Assembly (NCBI RefSeq): GCF_029105185.1
Contig: NZ_JAFMZK010000011.1
Span: 1 to 64,000, forward strand
Direction of reading: 5' to 3'
Source of the DNA: Aliiroseovarius sp. Z3
GTDB taxonomy: Bacteria > Pseudomonadota > Alphaproteobacteria > Rhodobacterales > Rhodobacteraceae
Length of the DNA: 64,000 bases
Positions 1 through 8,889 of this stretch are shown in pieces. Under the pieces are notes generated by a model. The model ran no database searches. It was not told where the DNA came from and worked only from the letters and a program-made list of their open reading frames with translations. Each line of letters begins with the position of its first letter. The first letter of the stretch is position 1. The position numbers and the translations under genes are program-made.

Positions 1-2
1 CG

Positions 3-518
3 TCGCTCAACAGGATGATGGTGCTGGAGCTGGCGCGCTGCGAATGGATCGAACGCAAGGAGAATGTGATCGCGCTCGGTCCCTCCGGCACCGGCAAGAC
101 CCATGTCGCCCTCGGGCTGGGACTGGCTGCCTGCCAGAAAGGATTGCCTGTCGCCTTCGTGACCGCCGCAGCCCTCGTGCACGAGATGATGGAGGCCCGC
201 GACGAAAAACGCCTCCTGCAACTCCAGCGCAAACTCGCCAAGGTCAAACTGCTGATCATCGACGAGCTGGGATTCGTCCCCTTGAGCAAAACCGGCGCCG
301 AGCTTCTGTTCGAGCTGATCTCACAGCGCTACGAGCGAGGGTCGACCCTGATCACAAGCAACCTGCCCTTCGAGGAGTGGACCGAAACCTTCGGCACCGA
401 ACGCCTGACCGGCGCGCTGCTGGACCGGCTGACACACCACGTCAACATCCTCGAGATGAACGGCGAAAGCTACCGCCTCAATCAAAGCCGCGCCCGCCTC
501 GCCGCCGCTAACAAATGA
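3..518 (+). CDS. istB: IS21-family helper ATPase IstB, 5' end outside the window
   Basis: AAA+ ATPase that assists the IS21 transposase IstA in target selection. The visible part carries a P-loop GPSGTGKTHVA, a Walker B LLIIDELGF and the C-terminal sensor region ending in a basic tail. The frame is open to the left edge, so the ATG at 15 is probably internal; about 170 codons of a usual ~250 are visible. istA would lie upstream, outside the window. Family identification is secure; whether the whole element is intact cannot be seen. Confidence 0.93.
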   Translation, partial: SLNRMMVLELARCEWIERKENVIALGPSGTGKTHVALGLGLAACQKGLPVAFVTAAALVHEMMEARDEKRLLQLQRKLAKVKLLIIDELGFVPLSKTGAELLFELISQRYERGSTLITSNLPFEEWTETFGTERLTGALLDRLTHHVNILEMNGESYRLNQSRARLAAANK

Positions 519-656
519 ACCTCACAGAATTGGCCTGACGGCCAATGCGCCTTGGACCGGGCTTGCTATATGAGGGCCGCACGCTCCAAGGCGCTCGCCC
601 CAAACTGGCCGACTTTTGCTCCGCCACAATGGCCGAATTTTACTCCGCCGTTGACA
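519..656. mobile_element. Right end of the IS21-type element
   Basis: After istB come two imperfect direct copies of TGGCCGACTTTTGCTCCGCC, at 606-625 and 630-649, spaced 24 bp apart. Repeated transposase-binding sites near the tip are usual for IS21 elements. The sequence GTTGACA at 650-656 is the likely terminus (IS21 ends commonly finish in ACA). The exact boundary cannot be fixed without the left end. Confidence 0.65.
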
Positions 657-735
657 AATGACCGTTTATTGCGCTCACACGAATGTCTCACACCCGGAGC
701 ACACAGGGCGAGGACGGATCATTTGCTGATGGAGC

Positions 736-3700
736 TTAGCGCATGTGCCGCAACCTACATTCGTTCCAGATCGATCCCGCCGGTGATCGCTCGCCGGAAG
801 CACCTGGCACCAGACGCTCTCGGAACGTGTACCAGTCGTTCATCGCCAATCTCAGCTCAGCTTCCGGCAACCGATCGCGGAACCCGTTCGCGGTACAGTG
901 GCACCGCGCCAAACTATCTCGCTCGTACAGGTTCGCGGCATAGCACGCGTCCTCCAGGCGCACGTAAACACCCGGCCCCGGCGATGGATCGCTCTCTGCC
1001 TCGAAGACACCTTGCGGAAGAGCCACCGGGGGCCGTTCCTCCACGCTGGCAAGCAGCACCTCCCGCAATTGTTGCGTCACCGGACCGTCGCATCCCCCGA
1101 TGGCCACCAGTCGCGCAGCATCCGCCGCGGCCCCGGCACCGATAGCTGCGGCCTGCCCCAAGCTTATCCGCCCTGCCGCCAAGTCCTGCGCCGTTGCCAT
1201 GAGCCCCGTCGCATTCCCTGCAGCCTGCTTGGGTTCCCGCGTCCATGCGTAGTACTCCGCGAACTCGGGCAGAAGCATGAGTGTGCTCGTCTCACTCGAT
1301 CGACTAAACTCGACCCCGAGGAGGTTCCGCACGACTGTCACAGTCGTATCCGAGAACGGCACTGCATCATCTGGCAGAAATGCCCTGCACCGCTGCTCGA
1401 GCCCGATGTGGAACCCAGCCACGTAATCCCGCAGGATCGGCGCATCGCGCCGTAGCCGATTTCCCTCGAACATGGCCCGCGTCGCGCGCGAGTTTTGGAA
1501 TTGCGCGTAGAAGCCCGGCTGCTTGTAGATCAGCCCGCGCTCGTACACCTCCGACGCACGCTTTTCTTCCCTCTCGCGACCTTCATCCGCACGGCGCTGG
1601 CGTTCCGCCAACCAGTACGCCGCCTGTTCCTGAGGTGTCATCCGCGCATTTATGTGTTCCTGAGCTTTATCAGCGATCTGCTGCCAAGATGCTTTCGGGC
1701 CAAGGTATGTAAGCGCAAAGGTTATCGGATCGATGGGACGCGGGCGTCGGGCTTCGACATTGTCTTCAACGATTCGCCACAAATTCTCCGGTATGGGGTG
1801 TCCCAGCCGAACGTGGTAGATTCTTGTCCCCCGCGTCCACTCTCTTTTCTTCGCAATCTCGGTGAACGCCGCGATGTCACTCTCACGATCATCAGGCAAA
1901 AGCGTCGCGGCATCTACGTCGTGGACCGCAAGCACATGGCCGGGCGACCGCTGATCCGTCGTCACGTCATAATACGCCGTATTCCCAGCGATATACATCA
2001 ACGTTCCGGAGAAGCCGTGTGATTCGACTTCCGCTGTTGCTGCCGCTGGATCGGCGGCGAGCGCAGCGACAGCTTCGGTCGGAGGCGCCTCGGACGCAGG
2101 CTCCGGTGCACCTAGGCTCGCGAGGTACGCTTGGGCTTCCGCCATCACGCACGTCATATCCTTTTGACAAGCTGTGCGTCTGTCTTGCCAAGTGCGGTGA
2201 CGCTCCCACGCTACCGCCTGCTCTGTTGGTGGCATTCCTGCTGTGGCTGCGTAATAGGAATCTGCGACGCGTCGATCAAACCGCGCGACCTCCGGATTCC
2301 GGCAGATTTCGCTTTCCACCACGCCACGAAACAATCCCTGACAAGCGTACGACGGTTCATCGGGGCCGGCAATGCCTCTGGCGCAGTGGGACATAATTTC
2401 GCGGAGCGGTCTCGACAAATTGGAAACCGGGATCGACCGAATGACCTTCGTGCCATCCGTCGTCACGTCAATTGAAGCATCTTCAGGCGGGCTCTCAAGT
2501 CCACGAACGGGGGCTCGCGGTAAGTGGACAGTCGAAATCCTCGCATGCCATCCTCGATCAAGTGGAAGCTTTATCCGATCCACGTTCTTAAGTGAGATCG
2601 CGTAATAATCGCCCGGCACCTCATCCCAGATCGCATCCGAGACATCCATTCTGAGCGACACGCTGCTACTACCACCCGCCTCTGCACATGAAAGGGTGAG
2701 TTCTCGAGTTTCACCGTCTCTGTAAGCTGTCATCGGACCATTTGGTCCGCCCGAGAAGTACCAGCCCAACTCGGGCACGCCCTGCGCCTCAGGGATCGGT
2801 GCGGCTTCGGCTTGCGCCTGTGTCTGCGAAGTCATCAGGGGAACCTGTTCTGCGGGTTTCCGGTTGGGCGTTACAACCCGCGCAGTCTCATTCTGTTCCA
2901 GCGCCGGTGTCGCTGCGGGCGCTACGACCTGCTCGACGCGCGCTGGCACCTCAGGCACCGGCACACCGGCAAAGGCCGCAAGCTGGCCGATCCGAGTACG
3001 CGTCTCGGCCTCGATGCAGAGAACGCTGCCGACGCAGGCCTCACGGTTCTCGATGAAAGACCGTTGCTGCTGCACTAACGTGTCCGGACTCTGCGCCTTG
3101 GCCCGTGCCGCGCGGAATACATTGGCCAGGGCACGGTCCTGCGCCGCCAGAACCGGATCAGCGCAGATCGCCAGCTCCACCGGCGTCGCCGCCTTAGCAC
3201 AATCGAAACTCGGCCCCTCCGCCATGTCCTCCTGCCCGATCAGGCGCGTACAGAATTCCCGCAAGTCTGAAAGCGCCCGGCTCGATCCACTGAGCGAAAA
3301 GACAGCGACCGTCCCGTCACCCGAAAGCCGAACACTGCCCCCTGCGGCCAACCGGTCCAAAAGCGGCGAGTTCAACGCGACGTTCGCACCAAACGCTTCA
3401 TCGGCGGGCGAATAAACCATCGGCGCTGTGCCCACGGACTGACCGTCCACAAAGATCGTCACCGGCACTTGCCCCGTCGCAGCTCCGCCCATCCCAAAGA
3501 AGAGGTTGAGAACGCCCGGCTCATGAGGCCGGATGCCTTGCCTGGCCGGATATGCCGCTAGATCGGCACCTGGCCGTGTGCATTCCAGCCGCAGCGATTT
3601 GCCATTCGCTGTCGCTTTTGCCGAACCGCGCAGCTGGTGCTCGCCGGTCGCGAACTCCCACACTTCCTGCGCAGTGGCTGTTTCCCAAATGAGACATGCA

Positions 3701-3747
3701 GCGAGCGCTGCTCCAAAAACTTTAAGTCCGCTCAAATTGTTCTCCAT
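736..3747 (-). CDS. Large exported protein with two LprI/DUF1311-like domains
   Basis: About 1003 residues. I start it at the internal ATG at 3747 because it gives a signal peptide (MENN..., hydrophobic stretch, cleavage near ATAQ-E at residue 27); the longer upstream frame has no such feature. Two Cys-rich helical segments, near residues 180-260 (FDCAKAATPVELAICADP) and 467-550 (ACQGLF...SEICRNPEVARFD), resemble the LprI N-terminal (DUF1311) domain, which in some proteins inhibits lysozyme. Beta-rich stretches precede each. The C-terminal third (from about residue 600) is not recognised. Probably periplasmic. The function is inferred only from the small domains; the overall architecture is unknown to me. 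Confidence 0.8.
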   Translation of the reverse strand: MENNLSGLKVFGAALAACLIWETATAQEVWEFATGEHQLRGSAKATANGKSLRLECTRPGADLAAYPARQGIRPHEPGVLNLFFGMGGAATGQVPVTIFVDGQSVGTAPMVYSPADEAFGANVALNSPLLDRLAAGGSVRLSGDGTVAVFSLSGSSRALSDLREFCTRLIGQEDMAEGPSFDCAKAATPVELAICADPVLAAQDRALANVFRAARAKAQSPDTLVQQQRSFIENREACVGSVLCIEAETRTRIGQLAAFAGVPVPEVPARVEQVVAPAATPALEQNETARVVTPNRKPAEQVPLMTSQTQAQAEAAPIPEAQGVPELGWYFSGGPNGPMTAYRDGETRELTLSCAEAGGSSSVSLRMDVSDAIWDEVPGDYYAISLKNVDRIKLPLDRGWHARISTVHLPRAPVRGLESPPEDASIDVTTDGTKVIRSIPVSNLSRPLREIMSHCARGIAGPDEPSYACQGLFRGVVESEICRNPEVARFDRRVADSYYAATAGMPPTEQAVAWERHRTWQDRRTACQKDMTCVMAEAQAYLASLGAPEPASEAPPTEAVAALAADPAAATAEVESHGFSGTLMYIAGNTAYYDVTTDQRSPGHVLAVHDVDAATLLPDDRESDIAAFTEIAKKREWTRGTRIYHVRLGHPIPENLWRIVEDNVEARRPRPIDPITFALTYLGPKASWQQIADKAQEHINARMTPQEQAAYWLAERQRRADEGREREEKRASEVYERGLIYKQPGFYAQFQNSRATRAMFEGNRLRRDAPILRDYVAGFHIGLEQRCRAFLPDDAVPFSDTTVTVVRNLLGVEFSRSSETSTLMLLPEFAEYYAWTREPKQAAGNATGLMATAQDLAAGRISLGQAAAIGAGAAADAARLVAIGGCDGPVTQQLREVLLASVEERPPVALPQGVFEAESDPSPGPGVYVRLEDACYAANLYERDSLARCHCTANGFRDRLPEAELRLAMNDWYTFRERLVPGASGERSPAGSIWNECRLRHMR

Positions 3748-3855
3748 AATTCTACTGACAGCATGAAATTTTTCGTTATGCGGTGTAAAGTAGTCACTTG
3801 CGGGTTCTGAGGGCGGGGTGCGTCCCGTTTGACGGATACGCAAAATGCCAAAAAA

Positions 3856-3900
3856 GACCGTTTTTGGCGCATAGGTTCTGTCAGGGGGTTTGTGTCCGGC
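3856..3900. repeat. Diverged intergenic repeat, copy A
   Basis: The block from GACCG to TGTCCGGC matches copies B (5395-5436) and C (8731-8774) with the shared skeleton ACCG-TTTTGG...CAT...GG-GTTT-TGTCCG. It lies in the gap between two leftward genes. Similarity was judged by eye; the remainder of 3748-3960 holds nothing else recognised. Confidence 0.5.
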
Positions 3901-3960
3901 GAGCGGGACAGACCTTGCGTTGACCGCTATTGCAAACGACAGAACAGTTCAGCCAGCGGG

Positions 3961-4293
3961 CTACTTCGCGGGAAGCGTGGATACGAAGGTTCGACCGCGC
4001 CTGATCCACCGATGTAGTGCCTCATCGGTGCCGATGCCGGGAGGATCGACAAGCACGAAACCACGCGGTCTTCGCCCGCCGGTCATCTCCATGGGGCGAA
4101 CATGCTCTTCCGCCAAGGCCGTATCATAACCATCCCGCCCCACTCGGACCATGAGCGCATTGCCGGTCACTCCGCAGCACATATGATCGCCGATCATGAA
4201 GCACAGCGCCCCCATCATCTTCTGCTCGCGCAGCTCGCCCGCGTCTGACAAAGCGTTCCGGACACGGGCAGCAAGGGCTTCATCATAGGCCAT
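3961..4293 (-). CDS. TfoX/Sxy N-terminal-domain protein
   Basis: About 110 residues, start at the ATG at 4293 (MAYDEALAARVRNAL). The pattern ...EQKMMGALCFMIGDHMCCGV... followed by LMVRVGR and VRPMEMTGG is typical of the single-domain TfoX_N family, small proteins related to the competence regulator Sxy but usually of unknown role. It follows the AHSA1-type gene by 8 bp, so the two are probably cotranscribed. The same gene pairing with a divergent HxlR regulator is common in alphaproteobacteria. Confidence 0.85.
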   Translation of the reverse strand: MAYDEALAARVRNALSDAGELREQKMMGALCFMIGDHMCCGVTGNALMVRVGRDGYDTALAEEHVRPMEMTGGRRPRGFVLVDPPGIGTDEALHRWIRRGRTFVSTLPAK

Positions 4294-4301
4294 GCGCAGC
4301 T

Positions 4302-4790
4302 TCAACGTTTCTCGGCTGCGATGATTTCTTGAAGCCGCATCAGGCTGGTTTCCCAACCGGCGCGGGTTTTCTCGCATACTTCAGCGTTTGGCAGTCCGCT
4401 ATGCCGTAGCGTTAGTTGCACACCGTCTGATCGCGGCTCCAGCTCGTAGGTCAGCATCGCGGGTTCAAAGGGAGCGCCGACAGCCTTCCAGGTCTGCACG
4501 AGCCTGTTTGGCTCTTCGAAGACCACGAACTCTCCTTCAAGCTGGTAAGGTTGACCTCCACCGACGCCTGCGGCAGCCCAACGGCCGCCTTCCCGGACAT
4601 CGCCGCTCCATTCCTGAGTGTTGAATACGCCCGGTCGGACCCACCAGTTGCAGATCTCCTTGGTTGTGAGCGCTCGGAACAGGCGCTCAGGCGAGGTTTC
4701 GAAAACTCCAGAAGCTTCGATTTCGCCTGTCTTCGGGTCTGTTGTAGCCCTCACCTCATCTTGAGCGTCGGGTGCATCGGCATCTGCCAT
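4302..4790 (-). CDS. SRPBCC / AHSA1-domain protein
   Basis: About 162 residues. The ATG at 4790 (MADADAPDAQ) is preferred because AAGGAG sits 7 nt upstream; a longer start at 4811 is possible. The START-like fold shows as EASGVFETSPERLFRALT, WWVRPGVF, GEFVVFEEPNRLVQTW and WETSLMRLQEII. Members bind hydrophobic ligands or act as Hsp90-cochaperone-like proteins; the substrate is unknown. Upstream partner of the TfoX-like gene and divergent from the HxlR regulator across a 59-bp gap. Confidence 0.88.
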   Translation of the reverse strand: MADADAPDAQDEVRATTDPKTGEIEASGVFETSPERLFRALTTKEICNWWVRPGVFNTQEWSGDVREGGRWAAAGVGGGQPYQLEGEFVVFEEPNRLVQTWKAVGAPFEPAMLTYELEPRSDGVQLTLRHSGLPNAEVCEKTRAGWETSLMRLQEIIAAEKR

Positions 4791-4849
4791 GTTCATTCTC
4801 CTTTTCGACATTGATTGCAGACTACAAGTGGTAGTACGGTTTCGTAAAT

Positions 4850-5293
4850 ATGGACAAAAAGGATAGTATGGGATTTCCTATGGCGCTTGATAGCGACACC
4901 CATAAGGGGCCAAGCGTGTCCCTTCTGACCGGTCTCGACATGACCCACATCTCGCTCTGCCCGGCCATCGCGTTCAACAAGATCGTGGGAGGGCGCTACA
5001 AGCTACACATCCTGTGCGTCCTCCATCGTGGGCCGCAGCGGTTCGGCGAGATCGGACGCTCATTGGTCAAGGGCGGCTTGGGCAAACCAGTGACACCGCG
5101 CATTCTGAGCCGAGAATTGAAGGACATGACTGAGCTGGGCCTGATCGACCGGCGGGAGTATCCGGTTGTGCCGAAGAAGGTCGAATACTCTCTCGCACCG
5201 AGGGGCAAGGCTCTGCTTCCAATCCTAGCGGAAATCGTCCGATGGGGAGCGACCGGCGTCCATGAAGAGATTCTGGAGATTCCGAAACAGTGA
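4850..5293 (+). CDS. HxlR-family winged-helix regulator
   Basis: About 147 residues from the first ATG; ATGs at 4868 (AAGGA just upstream) and 4880 are alternative starts. The HxlR core is clear: CPAIAFNKIVGGRYKLHILCVL, FGEIGRSL, ILSRELKDMTELGLIDRR and VEYSLAPRGKALLPIL. Such regulators control the adjacent divergent gene, so the AHSA1/TfoX pair is the probable target, with operators in 4791-4849. The inducing signal is unknown. Confidence 0.9.
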   Translation: MDKKDSMGFPMALDSDTHKGPSVSLLTGLDMTHISLCPAIAFNKIVGGRYKLHILCVLHRGPQRFGEIGRSLVKGGLGKPVTPRILSRELKDMTELGLIDRREYPVVPKKVEYSLAPRGKALLPILAEIVRWGATGVHEEILEIPKQ

Positions 5294-5357
5294 CACTACA
5301 CGACAGGCGGACTCCTTGCCACTAGCCTCGTTTCTGACCTTCGCCGCGCCGCAAGAT

Positions 5358-5443
5358 GTGCCAAAACTCAACCGTTTCTGTCACCGGCGGAAAGGACCGC
5401 TTTTGGTGCATTGTATTGGCTAGGGGTTTTTGTCCGCACCTTG
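5358..5443. repeat. Diverged intergenic repeat, copy B
   Basis: An approximately 85-bp block beginning TGCCAAAACTCAACCGTTTC and ending TTTTTGTCCGC. It aligns along its length with copy C at 8690-8777 (TGCCAGAACTCATACGTTTC ... TTTATGTCCGG). Lies between the convergent 3' ends of the HxlR and TPR genes. Confidence 0.55.
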
Positions 5444-5466
5444 GGATGAAGGTGAGATTGAGTACG

Positions 5467-5497
5467 GCACCGGCCTTCAGACGGCAGGTGCGGTTTT
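5467..5497. terminator. Probable bidirectional terminator between convergent genes
   Basis: Inverted repeat GCACCGGCC (5467-5475) / GGCAGGTGC (5483-5491), one mismatch in nine, loop of 7, followed by GGTTTTG. It sits between the HxlR regulator and the TPR gene, which face each other. Confidence 0.5.
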
Positions 5498-5521
5498 GAT
5501 AGCCGGGGCAAAGGTGATGCG

Positions 5522-7021
5522 TCAGTTAGCCGAGGCTTCTTCTATTCCATAAAGGGCCCGGCTGCGGTTTGGAGAGATGACCAGCGCGGCCTCGTAGGCC
5601 GTGACTGCGCCTTCTTGTTCTCCCAACATCAAAAGCATGTCCCCGAGCTGTTCGCGCACCGGCAGAACATGGCTGGGTGTGACCGGCGCCTTGCCAACAG
5701 AGTCCTCGGTATCGGCGGCGGCCTCCATCGCTGCACGTGCTGCGCCGCGATTGCCAGCTCCGTACGCCACCCAAGCCTCCACCGCTCCGATCTGGGCGTC
5801 AGCCAATGTGACCCAGTATCCCATTCCGAGCTCCTCCATGACAGCGCGCAGTTCGGCCAGGCGCGCCAAAGCGCTTTCTGGGTCGCCACCGCTTCGCGCT
5901 GCGCCAATTCCTTGCGCAAACGCCACGATGGCCAGCGCATGGGGATAGCGCTGCCATTCCAAGCCGTCATACGGGATGTCCGGCAGAGCGGCGGCAGCCT
6001 CCCAATTCTCCTGTTCCAGCGCCAACCTTGCTGGTGCCGCAGCAACGGCGTAGGCGGTACCGAATACGTCTTCCATGTCAGCAGTGCCGAGCAGTTCAGC
6101 GACAGTGTCGGCGGCCTCGTCGGCGAGGCCAAGCTGGAGTTGCGCGTATGCGAGGTAGTCGAGCGCATGGGGATAGTGGTTTGACACTGTCCCGTCGATT
6201 GTCGGTTGCGCAAGTACCGCGTCGGCAGAGCGGCGGTTGAGATCGGCCGACTCTTCCCAACGACCGAGGCGGGTCATGATGTGGGCAGGCATGTGGAGCG
6301 CATGCGGGGTCTCAGGCGCAAGTGCGAGATAAGCCTCGACGAAGGGTAGCGCGGCCTCGGCCATTAGCGGTGAGTCGTAGGCGTGGATCAAGTAGTGGAG
6401 TGCGCCAGGGTGCTCGGGTGCCTGTGCGTACAGGCCCTCCAACAACGCTCCGGCCTCACGCTGCGCCTCCAGCCCTTTCGGACCCGGCCTTGCCACGGCA
6501 AGCATCGCGAGCGCGGCGAAGGCAGCGGCATCTTCGTCCTCGGGGTGATCCTCATGGACCTGCCTCTGCGCCTCGGCCCAAGCAGCGCGGCGGTCCGGAT
6601 AGGTCTCCAGGTTTGGATCGTAGAACCGTACTACGGCATTGATGTAGGCGCGCTCGCGTGCCGTACCGGGATCGAGCTCTGCTGCGCGTGCGATGGCGGC
6701 CAGTCCGTCTTCGCGCTCCGCGGGCGACTGAATGCCCGGCCAAAGCGGGTGGAAGTTGCTCATTGCGATGCCCCATTGGGCCATCGCACAGGAAGAATCT
6801 GCCACGGCAGCGGCTTCGAACCGCGCTTCGGCCATGCGATACATCATGTGATGAAGCAGCAGGAGCCCAGTCGCGAAGTCCTCTTCTGCAGCTTGTGTGC
6901 AACTGGTCTCGAAGGTCACCACGCCAAGGTCGGCGTTGGCATCCTGAGCAGCAGCGGGTTGTTGGAACGCCAGCATCGCCAGCAGGGAGACCGAGGCGAA
7001 AGGAAGTTTCTTGAACGTCAT
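5522..7021 (-). CDS. Exported tetratricopeptide-repeat protein
   Basis: About 499 residues, start at ATG 7021 (MTFKKLPFASVSLLAMLAFQ), giving a signal peptide ending near PAAAQ. The mature part is almost entirely TPR-like helical pairs rich in Ala; an N-terminal motif LLLLHHMMYRMAEARFEAA and a His-rich segment ALHMPAHIMTRLGRWEESADLNRR are typical of an uncharacterised secreted TPR family. Probably a periplasmic scaffold; no catalytic domain seen. Divergent from the winged-helix/TPR regulator across 7022-7177, which suggests that regulator controls it. Confidence 0.75.
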   Translation of the reverse strand: MTFKKLPFASVSLLAMLAFQQPAAAQDANADLGVVTFETSCTQAAEEDFATGLLLLHHMMYRMAEARFEAAAVADSSCAMAQWGIAMSNFHPLWPGIQSPAEREDGLAAIARAAELDPGTARERAYINAVVRFYDPNLETYPDRRAAWAEAQRQVHEDHPEDEDAAAFAALAMLAVARPGPKGLEAQREAGALLEGLYAQAPEHPGALHYLIHAYDSPLMAEAALPFVEAYLALAPETPHALHMPAHIMTRLGRWEESADLNRRSADAVLAQPTIDGTVSNHYPHALDYLAYAQLQLGLADEAADTVAELLGTADMEDVFGTAYAVAAAPARLALEQENWEAAAALPDIPYDGLEWQRYPHALAIVAFAQGIGAARSGGDPESALARLAELRAVMEELGMGYWVTLADAQIGAVEAWVAYGAGNRGAARAAMEAAADTEDSVGKAPVTPSHVLPVREQLGDMLLMLGEQEGAVTAYEAALVISPNRSRALYGIEEASAN

Positions 7022-7177
7022 AATATGTATTCCCAAATTGCAGCCTTCCTACCTGAACGCAGATTCGACTGGGCCGAAGGCTTTGACAGCGACTACAAGA
7101 CTGTAGGGGAGGCCTTTTGCGCGAATGGTAAAACTTTGGTAAAAAGCCGAGGGAGGACTGCACGAAAGGGTCCGACG

Positions 7178-8677
7178 ATGGCACCGCTTCAAGTTGATCT
7201 TTCCGGGCGCAGCGTCGTGCTGCGCGGTCGCGAGATCGCGCTTCGCTCAAAGACCTTTGACCTCTTGCGCGTACTCGTTGAAAGTCGCGGCCAGGCAGTC
7301 CCGGCCGAAGACCTAAAGAATCGTGTTTGGCCCGACCGGATGCCGTCCCGAGATACCCTGAAATCGACGGTTCAGCAGCTTCGACTCGCCTTGGGCGAAA
7401 CGGCACGCAGGCCGGTTTTCATCCAGACCAAGCGGGGCTTTGGGTATGAATTTGTCGGTTCAGTGTCACTGACTTCAAGCCCTTTAACAGGACGACCGGA
7501 CCGTGCATTCTCTGTCGCCGTCCTCTTGGAATATACCGATTGCGCGGACTTGGGCGTCATCGGCATTCTCAAGACACGCCTCGAGGACGAACTGAACCGG
7601 TTTGAGACGCTCCAGATACAATTCTCAGACTGCGTGAACTCAAGGATTCGGACGTTGAGCGAACTGCGGTTGGCTGGTCACCGGGTCGGCGCGGATTTCG
7701 TCATTGTGCTGAGGGCTTTTCGCAATGACCCTGAGTATCCGGCGCATGAACTTTTCCTGCAGGTCGTGCATGGCCACTCCGGAACAGTCATCTGGAGCCA
7801 CCGCATCAGGGCTGATTCTAACAGGCTGTGCGAAGTCTTTCCAAGCGGCGTAGTCGCTCAGAGAGTTGAGAAAGAGGTTGTTCAATACGCAAATAGCCGA
7901 TCTTCGCGAAGAGCGCCGCGCACTGCGATGGACTACTGTCAAATCGGCTTTGCGGTACAACCCGACAACAAAGGATTGAACGAAGAAGCACGGTGTGCCT
8001 TCGAGATGGCCTTGTCTTTGGATAATGGCAATGTTCTTGCCTGGTGTGGACTGGCCGAAACGCATTTCAATGATGCGTTTCATCAATATACCGAAGATAT
8101 TGATAAGTCACTCGATACGGCGCTGCGATACGTTCAGCGGGCGACACGGCTGGGACCCACGACGAGCCGTCCTGCGTGGATTATGGGAAGGGTTCTTCAA
8201 CTACGGCATGAGTGGAGACTTGCAGAGAAGGCTTTTGCGCGCGCCATCTTTCTTAATCCCAGCGACTCTGACGCGCAGTCGATGATGGGCTCCTTCTTGC
8301 TGCATGCAGGACGATCAGCCGAGGCTGTTCCCTTTCTGCACCGGTCAATCGCACTGAATCCGATCCACGAAACTAGGGCGTTTTGGGCTTTAGGCGCTGC
8401 TTTTTACAATCTGGGCCGATACGAGACAGCAATCGAAAGCCTCGATTCCATTTTGATCCGGCGTCCCAACTTTACTCGTCCCTACAGGCTCGTCGCGGCG
8501 TCGTTCGCCATGATGGGAAGGCCCGGTAGAGCCAGAGAAGTTACACGAACACATCTTGGTATGGACCCGAGCAACACCCTCTCTTCTGCGGAAAGTTACA
8601 TGGAACGGGCTACCCGTAGTCGACGTGATATCGATCACCTTCTGACCGGTTTTGAGAAAGCCGGATTTCCGACTTAG
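7178..8677 (+). CDS. Winged-helix transcriptional regulator with C-terminal TPR domain
   Basis: About 499 residues. The frame is open far upstream, but I choose the ATG at 7178 (MAPLQVDLSGRSVVLRG): GAAAGGG lies just before it and the divergent gene starts at 7021. Residues 1-95 form an OmpR/PhoB-type winged helix (IALRSKTFDLLRVLVESRG, VWPDRMPSRDTLKSTVQQLR, KRGFGYEFVG). A central alpha/beta segment resembles the TolB-like part of the CadC/HilA group, and about residues 250-480 are TPRs. No membrane segment is seen, so it is a cytosolic relative of CadC. Probable regulator of the divergent exported TPR gene. Confidence 0.82.
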   Translation: MAPLQVDLSGRSVVLRGREIALRSKTFDLLRVLVESRGQAVPAEDLKNRVWPDRMPSRDTLKSTVQQLRLALGETARRPVFIQTKRGFGYEFVGSVSLTSSPLTGRPDRAFSVAVLLEYTDCADLGVIGILKTRLEDELNRFETLQIQFSDCVNSRIRTLSELRLAGHRVGADFVIVLRAFRNDPEYPAHELFLQVVHGHSGTVIWSHRIRADSNRLCEVFPSGVVAQRVEKEVVQYANSRSSRRAPRTAMDYCQIGFAVQPDNKGLNEEARCAFEMALSLDNGNVLAWCGLAETHFNDAFHQYTEDIDKSLDTALRYVQRATRLGPTTSRPAWIMGRVLQLRHEWRLAEKAFARAIFLNPSDSDAQSMMGSFLLHAGRSAEAVPFLHRSIALNPIHETRAFWALGAAFYNLGRYETAIESLDSILIRRPNFTRPYRLVAASFAMMGRPGRAREVTRTHLGMDPSNTLSSAESYMERATRSRRDIDHLLTGFEKAGFPT

Positions 8678-8689
8678 CCAGAGATATAA

Positions 8690-8777
8690 TTCATGCCAGA
8701 ACTCATACGTTTCTGGCACCAGCGATAACCACCGTTTTGGGTCATACCTTCTGGCAGGAGGTTTATGTCCGGTGTGC
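8690..8777. repeat. Diverged intergenic repeat, copy C
   Basis: Third copy, colinear with copy B over about 85 bp and with copy A over its right half (ACCGTTTTGGGTCATA ... TTTATGTCCGG). Lies just downstream of the winged-helix gene, between convergent genes. Confidence 0.55.
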
Positions 8778-8889
8778 GGACGGAGCGGGCGTTCGCTGCG
8801 CTATGCACGAACGTCCGCTTGCACCGCTTGGCTATCACGTGCGACGTCCGCCGCTGGACGCCGGGCAACGCTTCGATGCGGGGTTGGCC

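Noticed and set aside
6383-7177. Upstream extension of the winged-helix regulator frame
   Set aside because: It runs antisense to the exported TPR gene and has no domain; the winged helix begins at 7178 with a nearby ribosome site.
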